NCBI GenBank assembly: GCA_028336925.1
Contig: JAOKVV010000008.1
Span: 1 to 50,522, forward strand
DNA: 50,522 nucleotides
Source of the DNA: Vicingaceae bacterium
GTDB taxonomy: Bacteria; Bacteroidota; Bacteroidia; Flavobacteriales_E; Vicingaceae
Direction of reading: 5' to 3'
This document shows, piece by piece, positions 42,634 to 50,522 of the stretch. The position numbers were made by a program, and so were the translations under genes. Under the pieces are notes generated by a model that was not told the DNA's origin, searched no databases, and saw only the letters and a list, made by a program, of their open reading frames with translations. The number at the start of each line of letters is the position of its first letter. Position 1 is the first letter of the stretch.

Positions 42634-44835
42634 TTACGCGGTATCTATCCTAGAAATATTAATCACACCTTTAATATTCTTCAACTTTTTAATTAGATCA
42701 GTTAAGTGACGAGTGTCGTGTACAAAAACCATGATTTTTCCTTCAAAAACACCATCATTACTATCAAAACTTATGGAACGCATATTTACATTCAATTCCA
42801 TGGAAATGAGTTTAGTAATGTTGTTTACAATTCCTACATCATCAATCCCTGTAACTTTTATTCCTGCTAAAAAAGCAATCTGTTCTTGGCTTGTCCATCT
42901 GGCTTTTACTACTCGGTAGGCGTAGTTACCTAGTAATTGTACCGCATTGGGGCAGTTGGTTTTATGAATTTTTATTCCTTCATGAATGGTAATAAACCCA
43001 AAAACTTCATCGCCGGGAATTGGACTGCAACAAGGTGATATTTTGTAGTCGAAGTGTTCCATGTCTTCACCAATTACCAACATTTCATCTGCCTGACCTT
43101 TAGAGCGGAGAACCTCTTCAAACTGTTTACTTGTGCTTATTTTTTGATCCTGCTTATTCCAGTTGAATTTGCCATTTTCATAAGGCACATTGTCAAGCTT
43201 ACCTAGTTTTACTTTATTGATAGCTACTTTGTAATAAAGTTCTAATGTAGAAGGTAAACGATAATAGCTCAATAATTCGGTTATATTATCACTGGAAAAT
43301 GGAATTTTTAATTTCTTTAGTTTTCGCTGTAGAATCTCTTTTCCATCCTCTGCTATTCTTCTTTTGTCTTCTTTAAGTGCAGATCTGATTTTAGCTTTTG
43401 CTTTACCTGTAATCACATAGTCTAGCCAGCTTTCTGTAGGTTTTTGTTTCTTGGAAGTGATTATTTCTATCTGATCACCACTTTTAAGCTCATGACTTAA
43501 TGGGACTAATTTGGTGTTTACTTTTGCGCCAATACATTTTTCTCCAACTTGCGAGTGTATTTCAAAAGCAAAATCAAGCGCAGTAGCGCCCATTGGAAGA
43601 CTTTTCACATCTCCGTTCGGCGTAAACACAAATATTTCTTTAGCAAACAAGTTGAGTTTAAAGTCGTCAATAAAATCAATGGTTTCGTTATCGGTGTTTT
43701 CTAATAACTCTCTGATTTTACTCACCCAAGCGTCAAAGTTGGATTCTTCCCCGCCTTCTTTATATTTCCAGTGAGCTGCAAATCCTTTTTCGGCAACCTG
43801 ATCCATTCGATCAGACCGAATTTGCACCTCAACCCATTTACCTGTAGGGCTCATTACAGTAGTATGCAATGATTCATATCCATTTGCACGTGGCGTAGAA
43901 ATCCAATCGCGCAAGCGTTCAGGGCTAGGCTGATAAAAGTCAGTAACAATGGAATAAATGGTCCAACAATCAGCTTTTTCCTTTTCGGCAGCAGAGTCGA
44001 TGATTATTCGAATGGCAAAAATGTCGTAGATCTCCTCGAAGGAAACATTTTTGTTCTTTATTTTATCATAAATAGAGAAAACCGACTTTGTTCTCGCTTT
44101 AATTTCAAATTTAAACCCTTGCTCTTCAAGCGCTTTTCTTATTGGGATGGAAAATTGATTCACAAACCGTGTTCTTACTGCTTTCGTCTTTTTAAGTTTA
44201 GCAGTAATTTCTTCAAAAATCTCAGGTTCGGTGTATTTTAAGGCTAAATCTTCAAGCTCAGACTTTATACTGTAAAGACCTAGACGGTGAGCAAGAGGAG
44301 CAAAAAGATACAAGGTCTCAGAAGCAATTTTGAGTTGTTTATCTCTTCGCATGGAATCGAGTGTTCGCATGTTATGCAAACGATCAGCCAGCTTGATTAA
44401 AATTACCCGAACATCATCTGAAAGTGTTACTAATATCTTACGGAAGTTTTCTGCTTGCAAGGAAACGTTATGGTCAACTACACCTGAAATTTTAGTCAGT
44501 CCATCAATAATTCGCTCTGCTTTGTCCCCAAACATTCTTTTGACATCAGCAAGAGTTATATCAGTATCCTCCACCGTATCGTGGAGTAGGGCACAAGCAA
44601 CAGAAGTAGCTCCTAATCCGATTTCTTCGGCCACAATTCTTGCTACTTCAATGGGGTGATAAATATAAGGTTCACCTGATTTTCTACGCATATCTTTATG
44701 TGCTTCTAGAGCCGTATCGAAAGCTTTTCGAATCAGTTTTCTGCCATCATCGTTTTTAAACTTCGTTACTTTAAGCAAATGCTTGTAGCGCTTAATAATT
44801 TCTTTTTTTTCAGCTTCTAGTTCTACCGGAATCAT
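42634..44835 (-). CDS. rel: bifunctional (p)ppGpp synthetase/hydrolase (Rel/SpoT)
   Basis: The 733-residue stringent-response enzyme has all domains. The HD hydrolase has YIYHPIEVARIV (His60) and ACALLHDTVEDTD (His85, Asp86, Glu89-Asp90). The synthetase has KARTKSVFSIYDKIK, YDIFAIRIII, GYESLHTTV and EVQIRSDRMDQVAEKGFAAH. The TGS domain is FVFTPNGDVKSLPMGATALD. The C-terminal zinc/helical region has DYKISPCCSPIPGDEVFGFI, and an ACT domain closes the protein (AGIKVTGIDDVGIVNNITKL). The RxK-type motif (RTKS) and intact HD residues fit a bifunctional enzyme rather than synthetase-only RelA. It is alone on its transcript and divergent from mutA. Confidence 0.95.
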   Translation of the reverse strand: MIPVELEAEKKEIIKRYKHLLKVTKFKNDDGRKLIRKAFDTALEAHKDMRRKSGEPYIYHPIEVARIVAEEIGLGATSVACALLHDTVEDTDITLADVKRMFGDKAERIIDGLTKISGVVDHNVSLQAENFRKILVTLSDDVRVILIKLADRLHNMRTLDSMRRDKQLKIASETLYLFAPLAHRLGLYSIKSELEDLALKYTEPEIFEEITAKLKKTKAVRTRFVNQFSIPIRKALEEQGFKFEIKARTKSVFSIYDKIKNKNVSFEEIYDIFAIRIIIDSAAEKEKADCWTIYSIVTDFYQPSPERLRDWISTPRANGYESLHTTVMSPTGKWVEVQIRSDRMDQVAEKGFAAHWKYKEGGEESNFDAWVSKIRELLENTDNETIDFIDDFKLNLFAKEIFVFTPNGDVKSLPMGATALDFAFEIHSQVGEKCIGAKVNTKLVPLSHELKSGDQIEIITSKKQKPTESWLDYVITGKAKAKIRSALKEDKRRIAEDGKEILQRKLKKLKIPFSSDNITELLSYYRLPSTLELYYKVAINKVKLGKLDNVPYENGKFNWNKQDQKISTSKQFEEVLRSKGQADEMLVIGEDMEHFDYKISPCCSPIPGDEVFGFITIHEGIKIHKTNCPNAVQLLGNYAYRVVKARWTSQEQIAFLAGIKVTGIDDVGIVNNITKLISMELNVNMRSISFDSNDGVFEGKIMVFVHDTRHLTDLIKKLKNIKGVINISRIDTA

Positions 44836-44969
44836 AGGCTTATTGAGGAATAAATGATAAATGACTTTTTGTCATCAACTTCATAACTCTAAATTACAAA
44901 ACGTCCATCAATCCTGCTACCATAAAGCAAATAAAAGTGATGTAGGGCGTGAAATTAGATAAGGAATGA

Positions 44970-44977
44970 TAAATTTG
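44970..44977 (+). promoter_or_regulatory. -7 element of mutA
   Basis: TAAATTTG at 44970-44977 matches TAnnTTTG exactly, 25 bases before the mutA ATG. No cobalamin riboswitch is visible in the 167-base rel-mutA gap, which is too short for one plus two promoters. Confidence 0.5.
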
Positions 44978-45002
44978 TAAAGCGTTTAAAAGCAACAATT
45001 TT

Positions 45003-46382
45003 ATGAACGAATCGAAATTAGATATTTCAGCTGACTTTAAATCTATATCAGATAATGAATGGAAGATGTTAGTAGAGAAAGATTTAAAAGGAAAAGATTT
45101 TGCAGAAACATTGGTTTGGCATAATGATAATGGAATATTATTACAACCATACTATCGGTCATCTGACCTAGAAAAAATTAAAAACCCAGAACGTTTTAGA
45201 TCAGTATCAAATGAATGGGTAATTCAGCAAGATTTTGCGGATAGTAAAGATAGTAATGCAGCTATATTAGCAGCTTTAGAAAGAGGTGCCACAGGTATTG
45301 GGCTTCACTTGAAAGGAAATGCCAATTTATCCTCATTGTTATCGGAGGTATACGTCGATGCGATTCCTATAGAATTTAATGGGGCGGTATCTGAAAATAC
45401 GCTAAAACAATTAATAGAAGTTGCTAAAGAGAAGCGTATTTCACTGAATTCTATATCAGGCGTTGTTGCATTTAAGCCTTTGTCGATAAGTGCAGAATTA
45501 GGCAGTGATCAATCGGTAGATGAATTAGCTGAGGTAATAAAAGGTTACAGCAATCAGTTTTCTCACTTAAAGTTGATTCAGATCGATGCCTCAATCGTGA
45601 AGAACGCAGGTGGAAATGAAAATCAAGAAATTGCGTTTGCTTTGGCTCAAGCCAATGAATACATTGATCGATTAACCGATAAAGGAATTGCAGTAGAAAC
45701 AGTGATCGCTAACTTCTCATTTAAATTCGCTTTTGGCACTTCTTACTTTACAGAAATAGCTAAAGTGAGGGCTTTCCGATTTTTAATTCAATCGATTTAT
45801 AATCAATATGGAGTGGATGCGGTAGCAGAGATTACTGCGACAACAGCGTCTATTAATTATGCAGCAAAAGACAGTTATACGAACTTATTAAGAGCAACCA
45901 CATCGGCTATGTCAGCTGCTGTTGGTGGTTGTGACCGATTAGTTGTTTTGCCTCACGATGTTCCATTTGAAGAACAATCGACTTTTGCAGAGCGAATTGC
46001 TCGAAATATTCAAGTGGTGTTGCAAGAAGAAGCTCATTTATCTAAGGTGAAAGATGCCGCAGCAGGTTCCTACTATATCGAGCAGATCAGTGATGAATTG
46101 GCACAAAAATCATGGGAGCTATTTCAAGCGATTGAAAGTATGGGAGGTTTTACACTTTCATTGTCACAGCATAAATTTCAAGAGTTAATTGCAATTAATG
46201 CGGCTGAAGTTTTGAATGATTTAAAAGATAAAAAACGCGTTTTGGTAGGGGTCAATAAATATGAGCCGGCTAAAACGGATGGAAAGGAAATAAAATCAAC
46301 TATCGCGGTAAACGGTAAAGATTATAAAGCATTAACTCCAATACGATGGAGTGCTATTTTTGAAGGGGAGGCATCGATATGA
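45003..46382 (+). CDS. mutA: methylmalonyl-CoA mutase small subunit
   Basis: The 459-residue product is the non-catalytic subunit of the heterodimeric mutase. It is homologous to the TIM-barrel part of the large subunit and lacks the cobalamin-binding domain. [20 protein letters not shown] followed by [20 protein letters not shown], then [20 protein letters not shown], are family-typical, and [20 protein letters not shown] parallels [20 protein letters not shown] in mutB. The last four bases, ATGA, overlap the start of mutB, so the subunits are translationally coupled. Confidence 0.94.
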   Translation: MNESKLDISADFKSISDNEWKMLVEKDLKGKDFAETLVWHNDNGILLQPYYRSSDLEKIKNPERFRSVSNEWVIQQDFADSKDSNAAILAALERGATGIGLHLKGNANLSSLLSEVYVDAIPIEFNGAVSENTLKQLIEVAKEKRISLNSISGVVAFKPLSISAELGSDQSVDELAEVIKGYSNQFSHLKLIQIDASIVKNAGGNENQEIAFALAQANEYIDRLTDKGIAVETVIANFSFKFAFGTSYFTEIAKVRAFRFLIQSIYNQYGVDAVAEITATTASINYAAKDSYTNLLRATTSAMSAAVGGCDRLVVLPHDVPFEEQSTFAERIARNIQVVLQEEAHLSKVKDAAAGSYYIEQISDELAQKSWELFQAIESMGGFTLSLSQHKFQELIAINAAEVLNDLKDKKRVLVGVNKYEPAKTDGKEIKSTIAVNGKDYKALTPIRWSAIFEGEASI

Positions 46383-48520
46383 AAACGAATTTTGCAAGCA
46401 AAACATACCACCAATTAGTAGAGGGTTTTCAAGCTAAAGAGCTAAAAGTAGAAGGCAAGGATTGGGATACATTAGAAAAAATAGCTGTGCAGCCGTTGTA
46501 TTCAGCGAAGGATATTGTTTCCTTAACGCATTTAGATTATGCAGCGGGTTTACCACCATTTGCGAGAGGGCCTTATTCTACTATGTACGTGATGCGTCCT
46601 TGGACTGTTAGGCAATACGCAGGTTTTTCTACAGCAGAGGAATCGAATGCATTTTACAGAAGAAATTTAGCGGCAGGCCAAAAAGGGTTATCTGTAGCTT
46701 TTGATCTGGCTACCCATCGTGGTTATGATTCTGATCACGATAGAGTGGTAGGTGATGTAGGAAAAGCAGGTGTAGCGATTGATAGTGTAGAGGATATGAA
46801 AATTTTGTTTGATGGTATTCCATTGGATAAAATGTCTGTTTCTATGACGATGAATGGAGCCGTTTTACCCATTCTAGCATTTTATATTGTAGCAGCTGAG
46901 GAGCAAGGGGTAACTTTGGAGCAACTTTCTGGAACCATTCAAAATGATATTCTAAAAGAGTTCATGGTGCGGAATACGTATATCTATCCGCCGATGCCAT
47001 CGATGAAAATTATCGCTGATATTTTTGAGTTTACAGCTAATAAAATGCCGAAATTCAATTCGATAAGTATTTCAGGTTATCACATGCAAGAGGCCGGAGC
47101 TACCGCTGATATTGAGTTAGCGTATACCTTAGCCGATGGGTTGGAATATCTACGTGCAGGAATTAAAGCAGGCATGGATATCGATTCATTTGCACCTCGT
47201 TTGTCGTTCTTTTGGGCGATTGGAATGAACCATTTTATGGAAATCGCCAAAATGAGAGCAGGAAGAATGCTTTGGGCTAAACTGGTTAAAGAATTTCATC
47301 CTAAAAGTGCCAAGTCAATGGCATTGAGAACGCATTGCCAAACTTCTGGGTGGAGTTTAACCGAGCAAGATCCATTTAATAATGTAGCCAGAACTTGTAT
47401 AGAAGCAATGGCAGCAGCATTGGGCGGAACTCAATCATTGCATACCAATGCACTGGATGAAGCAATTGCATTACCAACTGATTTCTCAGCTCGGATTGCT
47501 AGAAATACACAATTGTTTATTCAAGAGGAAACAGATATCACTAAAAGTGTCGATCCTTGGGCAGGTTCCTATTATGTAGAAAAGCTGACCAACGATTTAA
47601 TGGAGCGAGCTTGGGAGTTGATTCAAGAAGTAGAATCGCTCGGAGGAATGGCGAAAGCAATAGAAGAAGGATTACCAAAACAGCGAATTGAAGAAGCTGC
47701 AGCTAAGCGTCAAGCGCGAATAGATGCCGGAAAGGAAACCATAGTTGGTGTAAATAAATATCCACCCGAGCAAGAAGAGCCGATAGAAATTTTAGATATT
47801 GACAATACAAAAGTTCGATTAGGGCAGTTGGAAGGATTGGCAAAATTAAAAGCTGAAAGAAATGCGGATGAGGTAGATCAAAAACTTAAAGCTTTAACCG
47901 CATCGGCTAAAAGTGGAGAAGGGAATTTATTAGCTTTGGCAGTAGATGCCGCTAGAGAGCGAGCTACCTTAGGTGAAATATCATCAGCATTTGAAGAAGT
48001 GTTTGGACGATATAAAGCAAAAATTAGTTCTATATCAGGAGTTTATTCAGCGGAAGCTATGGGAGATAAAGATTTTGAGAAAGCACAAAAATTGGCTGAT
48101 CAGTTTGCTGAATTAGCAGGTCGTCGTCCGCGGATTATGGTGGCAAAAATGGGCCAAGATGGACACGATAGAGGAGCGAAAGTAATTGCGACCTCCTTTG
48201 CCGATATAGGTTTTGATGTGGACATTGGGCCATTGTTTCAAACACCGGCAGAAGCTGCAAGACAAGCAGTAGAAAATGACGTACATTTATTAGGTATATC
48301 CTCTTTAGCTGCAGGACACAAAACATTAGTTCCTCAAGTTATGGAGGAACTGAAAAAATTAGGTCGTGAAGACATTTTAGTCATTGTAGGAGGTGTAATA
48401 CCACAGCAAGACTATGACTTTTTATGGGATAAAGGAGTTGCAGGAATCTTTGGTCCGGGAACAAAATTATCTGCTGCGGCACAAGAAATTTTAAGTATCT
48501 TAATCGAAATTAATTCCTAA
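46379..48520 (+). CDS. mutB: methylmalonyl-CoA mutase large (catalytic) subunit
   Basis: The 713-residue adenosylcobalamin enzyme interconverts methylmalonyl-CoA and succinyl-CoA for propionate and odd-chain or branched amino-acid metabolism. Substrate motifs are [20 protein letters not shown] followed by QYAGFST, then [20 protein letters not shown], and [20 protein letters not shown] (radical-control residues). The C-terminal cobalamin domain has DGHDRGAK with the cobalt ligand His596, then [20 protein letters not shown] and IVVGG-type [12 protein letters not shown]. Length is normal. It is followed after 5 bases by a small membrane protein gene. No MeaB/ArgK chaperone gene is adjacent. Confidence 0.97.
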   Translation: MKTNFASKTYHQLVEGFQAKELKVEGKDWDTLEKIAVQPLYSAKDIVSLTHLDYAAGLPPFARGPYSTMYVMRPWTVRQYAGFSTAEESNAFYRRNLAAGQKGLSVAFDLATHRGYDSDHDRVVGDVGKAGVAIDSVEDMKILFDGIPLDKMSVSMTMNGAVLPILAFYIVAAEEQGVTLEQLSGTIQNDILKEFMVRNTYIYPPMPSMKIIADIFEFTANKMPKFNSISISGYHMQEAGATADIELAYTLADGLEYLRAGIKAGMDIDSFAPRLSFFWAIGMNHFMEIAKMRAGRMLWAKLVKEFHPKSAKSMALRTHCQTSGWSLTEQDPFNNVARTCIEAMAAALGGTQSLHTNALDEAIALPTDFSARIARNTQLFIQEETDITKSVDPWAGSYYVEKLTNDLMERAWELIQEVESLGGMAKAIEEGLPKQRIEEAAAKRQARIDAGKETIVGVNKYPPEQEEPIEILDIDNTKVRLGQLEGLAKLKAERNADEVDQKLKALTASAKSGEGNLLALAVDAARERATLGEISSAFEEVFGRYKAKISSISGVYSAEAMGDKDFEKAQKLADQFAELAGRRPRIMVAKMGQDGHDRGAKVIATSFADIGFDVDIGPLFQTPAEAARQAVENDVHLLGISSLAAGHKTLVPQVMEELKKLGREDILVIVGGVIPQQDYDFLWDKGVAGIFGPGTKLSAAAQEILSILIEINS

Positions 48521-48525
48521 AAACC

Positions 48526-48777
48526 ATGAAATATTTATCCATTTCTTTATTAGTTGTGGCGCTAGTTTTAGCGGGTTATTCATTTTATCAAAAATCACAA
48601 ATCGATAAAATGGCGGTAGAAATAGAAGACCAAATTCAAGAAGTTAATGACATGAGCGGTCGTGTGGCATCCTATCAAGCACAATTAGATTCTATGAACA
48701 TTAAAAATGCAGAGTTGAAGCAAACTATTTTAAAATTGGCCAATGATTTAAGTAGAGAATCTAAGGATCAGAACTAG
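48526..48777 (+). CDS. small membrane-anchored coiled-coil protein, mutAB operon
   Basis: The 83-residue product has one membrane segment (about residues 4-21, LSISLLVVALVLAGYSFY) and a coiled coil to the end (QIDKMAVEIEDQIQEVNDMS, QLDSMNIKNAELKQTILKLA). The layout resembles FtsL/FtsB-type or phage-lysis-like bitopic proteins, but there is no sequence match that I can name. Its start lies 5 bases after mutB, so it is probably cotranscribed. A link to the mutase is not known to me and may be only positional. Confidence 0.65.
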   Translation: MKYLSISLLVVALVLAGYSFYQKSQIDKMAVEIEDQIQEVNDMSGRVASYQAQLDSMNIKNAELKQTILKLANDLSRESKDQN

Positions 48778-48788
48778 AAAAAGTAAAT

Positions 48789-48815
48789 TTGGGGTTAGAT
48801 TTATTCTAGCCCCAA
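48789..48815. terminator. possible bidirectional terminator overlapping a stop codon
   Basis: TTGGGGTTAGA (48789-48799) pairs with TCTAGCCCCAA (48805-48815), with one G-T pair, around a five-base loop that contains the stop codon of the minus-strand lipoprotein gene. The T run on the plus side is poor (CTCTTTTC), better on the minus side. Confidence 0.5.
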
Positions 48816-49721
48816 CTCTTTTCTAAGAAACTCGTCTGAGTTTTTATTTTTATTCCAATACGGAGATAAAATAGTCGTGTCTAAAGTAGCTACAGTTGTT
48901 AGCATTTGTGCAGCCTCTCCATATCCACTCATAGCAGTTTCGCTCCATTCTAAGATCCGGAACGGACTATCTTTCTCGAATTGTATGTTTACAGTCCGGT
49001 TTAGGTTTGTGTAACCAACAGCAAGTTCCATTTTTTGATCATCTACTTCTGTAAGTATAATTACAGCAGCATGTGGTTGTAGTTTTTTGTGGGTTAATCT
49101 CATCCATTGAGTTGCAGGTAATAAATTAACCTCTCCGTTTGGGATGGCTGAATAATCCATTCTAATCCGATTGAATAATTCATCTTCTAATAGCACATTT
49201 TCTACAGCGCCTTTATCATCGCCTTCACTCATAAAATAAGAGTAACCTGCATAATTATACCTGTTTTTTGAATGGTTTAGTTGTAAAAATGTTTGTCCAC
49301 ACCACTCTTGAGTAGAGGTAGAAACTTTAAATGTTTTCGGGTAATTGTTTTTGTCAATTGGTGTAAAAATGGACGACATGATGCTATAATCGTAAATTCC
49401 TGTATTGAATTTTTTTAGGTAGTTTGTTTTGATAACGGCAGTGGTATTTTTACTATCACTTCCTTCATTTTTTACTTGTTTCTTGGTCAAAAAATCTTCG
49501 GTTACGAAAATCAATATAGCATCACCATTTCTAAGTTCACCATATCTAGCTTGCCTTAAGGTATAATGATTCAATTCTGCAGTTCCAGCATACCAATAGT
49601 CTTTAAATTCGTTGGTTTGCTGATAAATCTCACGAGGTTTTTCGATTGAATCTTCTTCTGCTTTTTGACTTGAACATCCCAAAGATGCTAACAGAATAAA
49701 TGGTAGAACGAACTGTTTCAT
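48801..49721 (-). CDS. lipoprotein of the Bacteroidota family often mislabelled septum formation inhibitor Maf
   Basis: The 306-residue product has a lipobox LASLGC with the lipidated Cys near residue 16. The body carries phrases of a widespread Bacteroidota family: YWYAGTAELNHYTLRQARYG, GDAILIFVTEDFLTKKQVK, NYLKKFNTGIYDYSIMSSIF, STSTQEWCGQTFLQLNH and the end SPYWNKNKNSDEFLRKELGL. Members are sometimes annotated as Maf in databases, but the sequence has no Maf nucleotide-pyrophosphatase motif and is exported, so that name is wrong here. Function is unknown. Confidence 0.8.
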   Translation of the reverse strand: MKQFVLPFILLASLGCSSQKAEEDSIEKPREIYQQTNEFKDYWYAGTAELNHYTLRQARYGELRNGDAILIFVTEDFLTKKQVKNEGSDSKNTTAVIKTNYLKKFNTGIYDYSIMSSIFTPIDKNNYPKTFKVSTSTQEWCGQTFLQLNHSKNRYNYAGYSYFMSEGDDKGAVENVLLEDELFNRIRMDYSAIPNGEVNLLPATQWMRLTHKKLQPHAAVIILTEVDDQKMELAVGYTNLNRTVNIQFEKDSPFRILEWSETAMSGYGEAAQMLTTVATLDTTILSPYWNKNKNSDEFLRKELGLE

Positions 49722-49794
49722 AGCTTTATATTACGTTAGTAAAATTGACAATCATTTATAAAGTTATTAAATAATGGATTAGAATTAAACGGAA

Positions 49795-50522
49795 CTAATC
49801 AATCGGATAAAATACTTCTGTCTTCCATTTAGTTGTATCTGCTTCAGTAGCTGGGTCAGTAACATATACTTCATAAGGAGAGCCTTTCATGGCTATTTTT
49901 GCTTTCTCCATATAATTTCCTATGAAAGTATGCGCTTCTTCTGTTTGCATATAATCACCGAAAAAAGTTCCTTTAATTACTTTCTCAGCTGGTTTTTCTT
50001 TTAACACAATTCTGCCTTCTTGACTTAAGTTACCTTCCACAGGTATAGCAGCTTCCATTACCACTAATTCAGGTGAATAAGCGTGGTAATAAGCAAGAGG
50101 AGCACCACTTTGATTCATTCCATTGATTGCAGCAAACACCATAAGATCTTTGTACAATTCAGCTAATTTGTCGCTGATTCCTTCTGCGTTTGTTGAATCA
50201 ATTATAGACAAGATCATTTCAGCTTCCGTTGTTTCTATGCTTAATTCACTGGGCATTGTTACGGCTACTGGCATTGGCTTGTTTTCTAAGTAGTCCTTTA
50301 AATTTTGTAGGCTATTCTCATATGAATCTTCTATCATTCCTTTCATAAATAAGGCGCTCATTAGCCTAAAATAGAATGGCATTTCCTGACCTTCAAACGA
50401 CCATACAACCTTGGTGGAGCCATCATCATTAGTAGAAAACTTCCAAATTGCAAAATCGTTACTTTCCATGTTTCCAAACTCCATTTTCATTTTAATATAG
50501 CTACTTGGAGTAATCTCTATAA
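49795..50522 (-). CDS. SRPBCC / GyrI-like ligand-binding protein, 5' end outside window
   Basis: The frame is open to the right edge of the window (upstream codons read IEITPSSYIK), so the ATG at 50490 is internal and the gene continues outside. The N-terminal part is the end of a polyketide-cyclase/START-like (SRPBCC) fold (NDFAIWKFSTNDDGSTKVVW). From about codon 80 onward a GyrI-like small-molecule-binding domain follows (VAVTMPSELSIET, AEAIPVEG-like MEAAIPVEGNLS, TFIGNYMEKAKIAMKGSPYE). This two-domain layout is common in Bacteroidota. The ligand is unknown. A 73-base gap separates it from the lipoprotein gene downstream on the same strand. Confidence 0.75.
   Translation of the reverse strand, partial: IEITPSSYIKMKMEFGNMESNDFAIWKFSTNDDGSTKVVWSFEGQEMPFYFRLMSALFMKGMIEDSYENSLQNLKDYLENKPMPVAVTMPSELSIETTEAEMILSIIDSTNAEGISDKLAELYKDLMVFAAINGMNQSGAPLAYYHAYSPELVVMEAAIPVEGNLSQEGRIVLKEKPAEKVIKGTFFGDYMQTEEAHTFIGNYMEKAKIAMKGSPYEVYVTDPATEADTTKWKTEVFYPID

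Noticed and set aside
44836-45002. Cobalamin riboswitch upstream of mutA
   Set aside because: The gap is only 167 bases, shared by two divergent promoters, and no B12-box-like conserved segment is visible.
48801-49721. Annotation as septum formation inhibitor Maf
   Set aside because: The product is an exported lipoprotein and lacks Maf pyrophosphatase motifs; the name is a transferred database error.

Overview
The window is a stretch of ordinary chromosome from a member of the Bacteroidota. It most resembles a marine or soil Cytophagales-type gliding bacterium. The evidence is a type IX secretion/gliding cluster (gldJ, a PorP/SprF-family gene, porU, porV), an archaeal-type prolyl-tRNA synthetase, an E1-alpha/E2 pyruvate dehydrogenase pair without E1-beta beside it, and Bacteroidota-only families (DUF4924, OstA-like, LytTR two-component pair). 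It also has AT-rich DNA and repeated matches to the Bacteroidota promoter pattern TTG-N19/20-TAnnTTTG. I see no rRNA, insertion sequence, transposase, integrase, phage module, CRISPR array or defence system.

Layout. 1-3.8 kb: the 3' end of a LysM cell-wall hydrolase, a 0.7 kb intergenic region full of repeats, then a lipoprotein and an outer-membrane FadL-like barrel on the minus strand. 3.8-6.5 kb: proS, a conserved unknown gene, tRNA-Glu and rpsT. 6.5-7.8 kb: the only region that looks accessory. It is AT-rich and holds an ORF split by a -1 frameshift, an imperfect inverted repeat, a truncated tRNA copy and intact tRNA-Val. 7.9-14.9 kb (minus strand): exbB-exbD-tonB-like-folC, nhaD with an amino-acid dehydrogenase, and anmK. 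14.9-17.5 kb: acyl-CoA dehydrogenase and murF, convergent. 17.5-25.3 kb: the type IX secretion cluster. 25.3-29.0 kb: ispF, cdd, pdhA, pdhC. 29-35.7 kb: azurin-like protein, mtgA, a possible DUF6973 protein, a barrel protein, a LytS/LytR-type pair, DUF1853, OmpH-like and DUF4924. 35.7-38.6 kb: an M42 peptidase and an unknown two-gene unit, one of whose products has kinase-like active-site motifs. 38.6-44.8 kb (minus strand): fur-STAS-purA-ostA and the long Rel/SpoT gene. 45-48.8 kb: methylmalonyl-CoA mutase mutA-mutB with a small membrane coiled-coil gene. 48.8 kb to the end: a lipoprotein of the family often mislabelled Maf, and a partial SRPBCC/GyrI-like gene.

How the genes work together. 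The type IX genes form the core of an outer-membrane export and surface-anchoring machine: PorU and PorV in the attachment complex, the GldJ lipoprotein in the gliding/secretion apparatus. ExbB/ExbD/TonB-like supply energy to outer-membrane receptors. MurF, AnmK, MtgA and the LysM hydrolase belong to peptidoglycan synthesis and recycling. Pyruvate dehydrogenase, acyl-CoA dehydrogenase and methylmalonyl-CoA mutase are central carbon, fatty-acid and propionate metabolism.

I found no clear new multi-gene system. The best leads are the divergent kinase-like protein at 37534-38574 with its upstream partner, and the -1 frameshifted gene next to tRNA debris at 6.8-7.8 kb. Several starts were moved from the longest ORF to an internal ATG because a promoter element or a signal peptide demands it.
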